Shown piece after piece: positions 58,235 through 64,000 of a stretch of 64,000 nucleotides of DNA (position 1 is its first letter; every line of letters begins with the position of its first letter). The notes below the pieces were generated by a model. That model did not search any database and had not been told where the DNA came from. It saw nothing but the letters and a program-made list of their open reading frames with translations. The translations under genes were made by a program, and so were the position numbers. This DNA comes from Arcticibacter tournemirensis (GTDB lineage Bacteria; Bacteroidota; Bacteroidia; Sphingobacteriales; Sphingobacteriaceae), in assembly GCF_006716645.1 (NCBI RefSeq), contig NZ_VFPL01000001.1, positions 1,116,001 through 1,180,000 on the forward strand, in the 5' to 3' direction.

Positions 58235-58242
58235 TACCTTTG
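58235..58242 (+). promoter_or_regulatory. Internal -7 box (TACCTTTG) before the phosphatidyltransferase gene
   Basis: Exact TAnnTTTG match 26 nt before ATG 58269 and just after the DUF5686 stop. It would allow the last three lipid genes to be expressed separately. Confidence 0.55.
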
Positions 58243-58268
58243 CATAGAAATAATATAAAGAAATAGTT

Positions 58269-59561
58269 ATGTCGCAAGTGCCTTTACGGACCAGTCTTCA
58301 ACTGGGCATCTATAAAATCATTAATCCTCTCGTTAGGTTTTTAATCAAGATCGGGCTAACGCCCAATGCAGTAACCACTATAGGATTGATGCTGAATATC
58401 GGGGTGGCTGTGATTTTTATTATGGGAGCTGAGAGAGGCAACCGGGGCGACTTAAGTTTTGTGGGGTGGGCAGGAGCACTGGTGCTATTCGCAGGCTTGT
58501 TTGATATGCTTGATGGACAGGTAGCACGCATTGGAAATATGAAATCTACTTTTGGGGCATTATTTGATTCTGTGCTTGACCGTTACAGCGAAATGATCAT
58601 GTTTTTAGGAGTGTGTTTCTATCTTGTATCTCACCATTATTTTCTTAGTTCGCTTTTTGCGTTTATCGCACTTATCGGTTCTATGATGGTAAGCTATACG
58701 AGAGCGAGGGCTGAGGGCTTAGGTATTGAATGTAAAGGCGGATTAATGCAGAGGCCTGAAAGAGTAGTACTGATTGGCTTAAGTGCTATGGCTTGTGGTA
58801 TTAGCTCAATATTTTTAGGTGGCGACTACAAGGTATTCGTTCCCGGTATCCCGTTCCACGTTTTCGAAACGATGTCCATTTTTACAATTCCGATAACGGT
58901 GATGGCTGTGTTGACTAATATCACTGCGGTTAATCGTTTAATGGATTCAAAAAAAGCATTAGACCTTAAGGAAAAATCTGATAACGATATGTTTTCTTCT
59001 AAAAAGGCCTCTGTACTTATTGGTTTCATATTGATTACAGGACTTAGTGCCGGTAGTGCTTATGCTTTTGGCCGCCCTTTATTGCAGAAGCCGGAAACCG
59101 TGTTCCCTACTCCAAAAGGAATCAGCAATCAGCTTTTCTATCTTCAGAGAGATCCAAACGCCAACACAATTATCTGTCAGCTGAATATCGACGCTGAAGG
59201 ACAGGTCGATAAGGACAATCCGGTAAACGTGTTTTGGATAAGATACGCTGAAAAAGGACAGAAAAGCGAACTAAACTTCATTCAACGGAAATTTGCCTAT
59301 GGTATAAATAGTAAACCTTTAGGTAATGGCAAGTATGAACTAAAGTTTGTTTCCTATGGAAAGTTGCCGCTCTATCTGATGAAGGATAAGTATAACCGAT
59401 ACAGGGTATATACCACGGTTGCAAAAAGAGAGATCATTCTTGACCGGATCTTTGTCAGGATTGAAGGTGGTACATTTTGGGTACCGAATGTTAAATATGT
59501 TGAATTGAAAGGGGTTGATGCCGCGACGGGAGAAGATGTGGCCCAGAGAATAAAGGTTTAA
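58269..59561 (+). CDS. CDP-alcohol phosphatidyltransferase fused to DUF4833 (candidate phosphatidylinositol-phosphate synthase)
   Basis: 430 residues. The N-terminal ~230 form a membrane enzyme with the full signature DMLDGQVARIGNMKSTFGAL then FDSVLD (D-x2-DG-x2-AR-x8-G-x3-D-x3-D). One more helix (about 248-270) leads into a C-terminal DUF4833 domain (FYLQRDPNANTIICQLN; IEGGTFWVPNVKYVELKG). With the MIPS gene upstream, the likely reaction is CDP-diacylglycerol plus inositol phosphate (or a ceramide variant). DUF4833 is usually a separate protein; its function is unknown. Topology suggests it lies outside the membrane. Confidence 0.85.
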   Translation: MSQVPLRTSLQLGIYKIINPLVRFLIKIGLTPNAVTTIGLMLNIGVAVIFIMGAERGNRGDLSFVGWAGALVLFAGLFDMLDGQVARIGNMKSTFGALFDSVLDRYSEMIMFLGVCFYLVSHHYFLSSLFAFIALIGSMMVSYTRARAEGLGIECKGGLMQRPERVVLIGLSAMACGISSIFLGGDYKVFVPGIPFHVFETMSIFTIPITVMAVLTNITAVNRLMDSKKALDLKEKSDNDMFSSKKASVLIGFILITGLSAGSAYAFGRPLLQKPETVFPTPKGISNQLFYLQRDPNANTIICQLNIDAEGQVDKDNPVNVFWIRYAEKGQKSELNFIQRKFAYGINSKPLGNGKYELKFVSYGKLPLYLMKDKYNRYRVYTTVAKREIILDRIFVRIEGGTFWVPNVKYVELKGVDAATGEDVAQRIKV

Positions 59562-59571
59562 TTTTTATACT

Positions 59572-60192
59572 ATGAAAAAGAATTTTGTATCCAACTCAAC
59601 TGAATCTACCAGAATGTTTAAGAGCAATTTTCTTGAAAGTCTTTCAAAAGTACCTTTTTATATCCCACTTATTGTTTATATCCCAATAATCGGATATATG
59701 ATTTGGAGGTCGTTTATTAATGAAGATATGACTTTCTTACATTTTACAATGGCTTTTTTTTCAGGATTGGGCGTATGGACCCTGGTTGAGTATGTTCTTC
59801 ATCGTTTTGTTTTTCATTTTCATCCGCAATCTTCCTGGGGCAAACGCATTCATTTTATTTTTCATGGTGTTCATCACGATTACCCTAATGATGCAAAACG
59901 TCTGGTAATGCCCCCTTCGGCTAGCCTCCCCCTGGCTGCTTTATTTTTTTTCCTTTTTAGATCATTTATTTCTGATTATCTGTTATATGCTTCTTTCGCT
60001 GGATTCATTTTCGGATACCTTATATATGATATGATGCATTATGCCCTTCATCATTACAATTTTAAAAGCGGGCTAGGGCTGAAGATGAAGAAACATCATA
60101 TGCTTCATCACTATTCAGATGAAACCAAAGGGTATGGCGTAAGTTCGGCCGTTTGGGATAAAATATTCAAAACTAATTTTTCCAGAAAGTAA
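59572..60192 (+). CDS. FA2H-like membrane hydroxylase
   Basis: A 206-residue di-iron hydroxylase of the fatty-acid hydroxylase superfamily, with the histidine boxes EYVLHRFVFHFHP, HFIFHGVHHDYPND, YDMMHYALHH and KKHHMLHHYSDE. It closely resembles the catalytic domain of eukaryotic fatty acid 2-hydroxylase (Scs7/FA2H), which hydroxylates ceramide acyl chains. Position in the operon supports hydroxylation of a sphingolipid acyl or base; which carbon is unknown. Spacing to the next gene is 1 bp. Confidence 0.9.
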   Translation: MKKNFVSNSTESTRMFKSNFLESLSKVPFYIPLIVYIPIIGYMIWRSFINEDMTFLHFTMAFFSGLGVWTLVEYVLHRFVFHFHPQSSWGKRIHFIFHGVHHDYPNDAKRLVMPPSASLPLAALFFFLFRSFISDYLLYASFAGFIFGYLIYDMMHYALHHYNFKSGLGLKMKKHHMLHHYSDETKGYGVSSAVWDKIFKTNFSRK

Positions 60193-60193
60193 A

Positions 60194-61135
60194 ATGCCTG
60201 CAAGTACTGAAACTGAGCATATACCATTGATAAATAAAAATTTAATCTCTGTAACAGTAATTTCTGCTGCTTATCTATTGCTTTCATATTTTCTTATTGG
60301 CTATAAGCCCGAGCAGTTGGTTCTTGTTATTCTCTTTAATACGCTTTACTATCTTTCAAAAGATACAAGGAGGTTAATTCTTGGATTTTCTATTTTCATA
60401 ATTTACTGGATTATATTCGACTATATGAAGGCTTTTCCGAATTATAGATACCATGCTGTTGATATAAGCGGGATTTATTTTTTTGAGAAAGGTTTATTTG
60501 GAATAGATTATAATGGCTCCGTACTAACTCCGAATGAATTTTTTAAGCTCCGGGCTAATTCTGCATTCGATGTTTTAAGCGGAATATTTTATCTTACCTG
60601 GGTTCCCGTACCTCTTCTTTTTGCCGTCTATTTGTTCTTTAAAAAGCGCCTGTATTTCTTTTACTTTTCGTTAACTTTTCTGCTGGTGAACCTTCTTGGA
60701 TTTGTGATCTATTATGTTCATCCCGCTGCTCCTCCATGGTATGTTCAGAATTATGGGTTTCAGTTTAATGCATTTACTCCAGGGAATACAGCAGGACTTG
60801 CCCGTTTCGACAGCTTTTTCGGATTATCTATATTCAAGTCTATTTACGCGAAGAGCTCGAATGTTTTTGCGGCAATGCCATCTCTTCATTCTTCTTATCC
60901 CGTTATTGTACTCTTTTATGGCTTGAGGAGTAAACTGAGGTATACGAATATTCTATTTGGAGTTATTATGCTGGGTATATGGTTTGCGGCGGTATATTCA
61001 AGTCATCACTATATTGTTGATGTTTTAGCCGGGATATTGTGCGCGATTTGCAGTATCGGGTTGTTTCAATTGCTTCTGAAATATAGATGGATGAATTCTT
61101 TCATTAATCATTTAATGAAGATAACGTCTGCCTAA
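60194..61135 (+). CDS. Aur1-like PAP2 protein, candidate inositol phosphorylceramide synthase
   Basis: A 313-residue polytopic PAP2-superfamily enzyme. The motifs YYVHPAAPPWYV, AMPSLHSSYPVIV and SSHHYIVDVLAG form the lipid phosphatase/phosphotransferase catalytic set (His, His, Asp), spaced as in Aur1/IPC synthases. In context it would transfer inositol phosphate from phosphatidylinositol to ceramide. A plain lipid phosphatase remains possible. Last gene of the cluster; a hairpin follows. Confidence 0.83.
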   Translation: MPASTETEHIPLINKNLISVTVISAAYLLLSYFLIGYKPEQLVLVILFNTLYYLSKDTRRLILGFSIFIIYWIIFDYMKAFPNYRYHAVDISGIYFFEKGLFGIDYNGSVLTPNEFFKLRANSAFDVLSGIFYLTWVPVPLLFAVYLFFKKRLYFFYFSLTFLLVNLLGFVIYYVHPAAPPWYVQNYGFQFNAFTPGNTAGLARFDSFFGLSIFKSIYAKSSNVFAAMPSLHSSYPVIVLFYGLRSKLRYTNILFGVIMLGIWFAAVYSSHHYIVDVLAGILCAICSIGLFQLLLKYRWMNSFINHLMKITSA

Positions 61136-61157
61136 CGTGATCTCATTGGCCGTTTAA

Positions 61158-61175
61158 GCGAAACGAGAGTTTCGC
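61158..61175 (+). terminator. Hairpin after the lipid cluster
   Basis: GCGAAAC, loop GAGA, GTTTCGC (61158-61175). No immediate T-run, so termination is only likely. Confidence 0.4.
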
Positions 61176-61202
61176 GGTAAAACAGCGAAGCGAGGGTTCT
61201 TT

Positions 61203-61574
61203 TTAGCCGTTTTGAAATAACTGCGATATGGTCTCCTTTGTTAACGGCTTATTAAGGAAGCCTGTGACATTGCTATATTCCAAAGCTCTTTGCCTGTCAA
61301 TTGGGTTAATTGAGGAAGAAAGGATAACTACTTGAGTGTTAATGTTGTTTTTCTTCATGAAGTCCAGGCAATCCCATCCACTCATGACTGGCATATTGAT
61401 GTCGAGAAGCAACAATATTCCCGAAGGATTTCTTTTAAGATACTCAATCCCTTTTAACGGATCCGTAAAAGAGGTAAGCGGGATTTTGTGATTTACCGAA
61501 CCTATAAGGCGGCTATGTATTTTATTAGCCAGCAGCTCGTCGTCTATTAGCACCAGTTCTTCTACCTTGACCAA
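61203..61574 (-). CDS. Single-domain response regulator
   Basis: A 123-residue stand-alone receiver: acidic pair in LIDDELLANKI, phospho-acceptor LLLLDINMPVMSGWD, lysine in FLNKPLTKE. No output domain or adjacent kinase. A -7 box lies about 60 nt upstream. Stands between the end of the lipid cluster and DUF72. Confidence 0.9.
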   Translation of the reverse strand: MVKVEELVLIDDELLANKIHSRLIGSVNHKIPLTSFTDPLKGIEYLKRNPSGILLLLDINMPVMSGWDCLDFMKKNNINTQVVILSSSINPIDRQRALEYSNVTGFLNKPLTKETISQLFQNG

Positions 61575-61634
61575 AACTTTATTTATAAATATGTTATATC
61601 CGATTTAATCCCAGCACTTATATGCTTATCATCG

Positions 61635-61642
61635 CAAAATTA
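61635..61642 (-). promoter_or_regulatory. -7 box (TAATTTTG) for the receiver gene
   Basis: TAnnTTTG match on the minus strand 61 nt from ATG 61574. Confidence 0.45.
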
Positions 61643-61781
61643 CGAGGTACGTCTGACATTCCGTGTGTAACATACATAACATTTTAAGAAGCTTTTTATT
61701 GTTTCTGTTAAAAGAAAAGTTCTCTGACCAGCTTAGATGTTTATACGACAGTACTTTATCATGTCAGCCAAGTAGTTAAGA

Positions 61782-62537
61782 TTATATTCCGTTAAATGGG
61801 TTTTTCTCAGGTGGCTCTATTCCCGCAAGCCTGTTCATCAAAAGACCGTTGTGTACGGCGAAAGTATTAATGTCGTTATTGAAAAAAATATAAGCATCTG
61901 TAGTGTTTGCATTTTTTCTAATCGTCTCGATTAATGCCGATAGCTGTTGCTCCTCATAATTAGACGCATATAGTTGTTCCATACCATGAAGCCGGTAATA
62001 TAAGAGAGAGGTATTGGAAATGACTTCTGGGGGAAGTATAGGGTGGCTCATCCCGCAGAAACTAATGTTATGGGCTCTAAGTGTGTTGTATACATCTTCC
62101 CGCCACCAGGTCTGATGTCTGAATTCAAGTACATTGGGATAAGAATTATCCACGCTTCTGATAATTTTCTCGAGTCGTTCCCGTGAGAATGAAAAACGGG
62201 GCGGCATCTGAAACAAGACGCATCCTAGCTTTTCCTTCAGCCCCTCTCTTATAGTATGATAAAAGTCGGATGTCATATCAGCAACCCCTGAAAACTGTTT
62301 ATAGTGAGTGATCAGGCGGGGAGCTTTCACCGCGAAATGGAATCCAGAAGGGCTTTTCAGATACCAGTTCTGCAAGAATGAAAGTTGGGGAAAACGGTAG
62401 AACGTGACGTTCAGCTCGAGTGTATTGAAGAAACGGCAGTAATAGTCAAACCACTTGCTTTGGGCCAGTTTTTCTGGATAAAAGGTACCTTTCCAGTGTT
62501 TGTAATGAAATCCAGAGCAGCCGATATGCCAGTTCAT
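61782..62537 (-). CDS. DUF72-family protein
   Basis: A 251-residue protein with the DUF72 TIM-barrel motifs: IGCSGFHYKHWKGTFYP, FNTLELNVTFYRFP, KAPRLITHYK, LFQMPPRFSFS, LEFRHQTWW and AYIFFNNDINTFAV. The family is widespread and uncharacterised. It lies 120 bp downstream of corA on the same strand. Confidence 0.92.
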   Translation of the reverse strand: MNWHIGCSGFHYKHWKGTFYPEKLAQSKWFDYYCRFFNTLELNVTFYRFPQLSFLQNWYLKSPSGFHFAVKAPRLITHYKQFSGVADMTSDFYHTIREGLKEKLGCVLFQMPPRFSFSRERLEKIIRSVDNSYPNVLEFRHQTWWREDVYNTLRAHNISFCGMSHPILPPEVISNTSLLYYRLHGMEQLYASNYEEQQLSALIETIRKNANTTDAYIFFNNDINTFAVHNGLLMNRLAGIEPPEKNPFNGI

Positions 62538-62657
62538 AGCAGGGTATTGAGTGGGTTATGCTGGTTTGCAATACGTTTGTTTTTCATAAGAGCAAGTATC
62601 TAGTTAGTATAGAACATGCCCTCCTGAAAAATGGTTTGACCCTTGTAAAAATAGCCG

Positions 62658-63611
62658 CTAGAGCCAGTTTTTCTTTTTGAAATAAATGAGGGTAAGTGCC
62701 GAAGACAGGATCATGAGTATAATGGCAAAGGCATAGCCCCATCGCCAATGTAATTCAGGCATTAGTTGGAAGTTCATACCATAGATACTGGCAATTAGAG
62801 TAGGGGGCATAAACGCAACGGTAGCCACTGTAAAGATTTTAATAATTCGGTTTTGCTCAATATTTACAAAGCCCATAAACGTATCCTGAAGGTATTCCAA
62901 ACGTTCAAAAGCAAATTTATTGTGTTCAAGAATCGAGCTGATATCCCTGATCATTATGCGAAGTACCCCTTTGTATTCTTCAGGGAAAATGCCGCTCTTC
63001 ATCAATGCAGAAATTAGCCGTTGCTTGTCGATAATGTTTTCTCTTAAAGACATTGTTTCATTCTGCAATGAAGATATCTGTATCAGAATCTCTTCGTCAG
63101 AACGTTTTTTTCTCAGGATGAGCTGTTGGTTCAGTTCGGCAATATGCCGGGCTAGCCCCTCAATCAAATCCGCGTCATGATCAATAGAGGTTTCGAGCAG
63201 TGTTAATAATATCTGATACCCGTTTGTATAAGATACCGGACTTGCTTTTATTTTTTTAACCGATTCGCTAAATGTTTTGAGATCGTCATCCCGGTAGGTA
63301 AATAGTATACCTTTCTCAAGTATAACGGAAACTGGGCAGTAAACAAAGCCCTTGCCGCGGATTGATAAGAAGTTGGAGTTGATGATCAGCTCATCTTCCA
63401 CTTCACTAAAGCGTGAGGAGCTTTCGATTTCCTGTGATTCTTCTTCTGAAGAATACTTAATATCAAAGTATGTCTCAATGGTGATTTTTTCTTCTACCGT
63501 TGGGTTTTGAAGATCCACCCAGATCATGCTTTCCATGGGGATCTCTCTAAGCATATCGAGATCTGTCTCCTTAGCTAATCTGCGGTCTTTTTTATAGTAA
63601 ATTCTTAGCAT
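62658..63611 (-). CDS. corA: CorA-type magnesium transporter
   Basis: A 317-residue transporter: acidic N-terminal cytoplasmic domain, long coiled-coil helix, two C-terminal membrane helices with the selectivity motif YGMNFQLMPE between them and basic tail FKKKNWL. A -7 box at 63634-63641 gives a short leader. It could carry Mg2+, Co2+ or Ni2+ as in other CorA proteins. Confidence 0.95.
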   Translation of the reverse strand: MLRIYYKKDRRLAKETDLDMLREIPMESMIWVDLQNPTVEEKITIETYFDIKYSSEEESQEIESSSRFSEVEDELIINSNFLSIRGKGFVYCPVSVILEKGILFTYRDDDLKTFSESVKKIKASPVSYTNGYQILLTLLETSIDHDADLIEGLARHIAELNQQLILRKKRSDEEILIQISSLQNETMSLRENIIDKQRLISALMKSGIFPEEYKGVLRIMIRDISSILEHNKFAFERLEYLQDTFMGFVNIEQNRIIKIFTVATVAFMPPTLIASIYGMNFQLMPELHWRWGYAFAIILMILSSALTLIYFKKKNWL

Positions 63612-63633
63612 AATAAGTATTCTGTCAGGGATT

Positions 63634-63641
63634 CAAAGATA
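63634..63641 (-). promoter_or_regulatory. corA -7 box (TATCTTTG)
   Basis: TAnnTTTG match on the minus strand, 23 nt from ATG 63611. It leaves a leader too short for an M-box. Confidence 0.5.
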
Positions 63642-63736
63642 TCGCACGAGGCCGCGATTATACCTTGTAATTTTAACCGATCAACGCTACAACATAGCAA
63701 TAAAGTCTGAAACCCTCAAATCTGTTTTATATTCAG

Positions 63737-63744
63737 TACCTTTG
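63737..63744 (+). promoter_or_regulatory. -7 box (TACCTTTG) for the radical SAM gene
   Basis: Exact TAnnTTTG match 64 nt before ATG 63809. Confidence 0.5.
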
Positions 63745-63808
63745 CGTCAGAATCAGTATACCTATCGTACTGATTTAAAGTATCCCAGCAACTTAAGGTA
63801 AATGATAA

Positions 63809-64000
63809 ATGAATATTGATTTCGGGTATAAGGCATATAATAACTACGGGGCATATCTTAAGAAGAAGTATGAGGGCAAGCGAGTGTTTAAAATAATTGT
63901 GGATGGAGGGTTTACCTGTCCGAACCGGGATGGTACGAAAGGCTACGGAGGTTGCTCTTATTGTAATGTCGATTCGTTCACGCCTGAGCTTTCACGTAAA
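63809..64000 (+). CDS. TIGR01212-family radical SAM protein (5' part)
   Basis: The first 64 residues of a gene that leaves the window. It begins MNIDFGYKAYNNYGAYLKKK and reaches the cluster motif CPNRDGTKGYGGCSYCN, the unusual CxnCxxC spacing of the YhcC/TIGR01212 group. Reaction unknown. The rest lies beyond position 64000. Confidence 0.88.
   Translation, partial: MNIDFGYKAYNNYGAYLKKKYEGKRVFKIIVDGGFTCPNRDGTKGYGGCSYCNVDSFTPELSRK

Overview
The window reads as chromosomal DNA from a member of the Bacteroidota, most likely family Sphingobacteriaceae (Pedobacter/Mucilaginibacter/Sphingobacterium relatives). The reasons are: TAnnTTTG-type -7 promoter boxes ahead of many genes; Bacteroidota-restricted families (DUF1599, BT_3928-like DoxX protein, DUF5686 outer-membrane protein, DUF4833, folded TamB-like giant); a serine palmitoyltransferase very close to the Sphingobacterium type; and intergenic stretches built from degenerate 7-bp tandem units. 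I saw no insertion sequence, prophage, integrase, rRNA or CRISPR array. All family names come from reading the translations; no database search was run.

Layout. 1-9.7 kb: glycine decarboxylase gcvP, pdxJ, ahcY, a bacilliredoxin-like protein, a small exported orphan protein and a P-type ATPase coupled to a haem-binding-domain protein. 9.7-19.3 kb: diadenylate cyclase cdaA, a hybrid histidine kinase split by a one-base deletion, folP, DUF1599 and DoxX-like genes, a DinB-like protein, aroK, a phosphoribosyltransferase and rlmD. 19.3-28.5 kb: a 590-bp gene-poor stretch with a possible 35-residue ORF, a pheS-lipoprotein-tetR operon, response regulators, an LptF/G permease, a tRNA with anticodon CAU, and a cupin/hydrolase/AraC group. 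28.5-42.2 kb: ribBA, a very large TamB-like gene (probably starting at AUU), tsaD, a two-helix micro-protein, a carotenoid-desaturase-like enzyme, dnaE, trxA and a DUF58 protein. 42.1-49.1 kb: a two-component system and a GH130/glycosyltransferase trio. 49.3-61.1 kb: the lipid cluster. 61.2-64 kb: a receiver protein, DUF72, corA and the start of a TIGR01212 radical SAM gene that runs off the window.

The most interesting system is the co-directional block at about 50.0-61.1 kb. It encodes serine palmitoyltransferase, a GNAT-type candidate ceramide synthase, an NAD-dependent epimerase-type candidate ceramide reductase, inositol-3-phosphate synthase, a PgpA-type phosphatase, a GtrA-like membrane protein, a DUF5686 outer-membrane protein, a CDP-alcohol phosphatidyltransferase fused to DUF4833, an FA2H-like hydroxylase and an Aur1-like PAP2 enzyme. 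Together these give a plausible complete route from serine and glucose-6-phosphate to (hydroxylated) inositol phosphorylceramide. Inositol-lipid clusters are known in Bacteroides; joining the whole sphingoid route with the hydroxylase, the DUF4833 fusion and an embedded outer-membrane protein is the part most worth testing.

Other points: the 7-bp-unit repeats reach into coding ends (pdxJ start, ribBA C-terminus, DUF1599 stop); several genes have a consensus -7 box only 4-7 nt before the start codon, which predicts leaderless mRNAs; and neighbouring genes overlap or abut tightly in many places.
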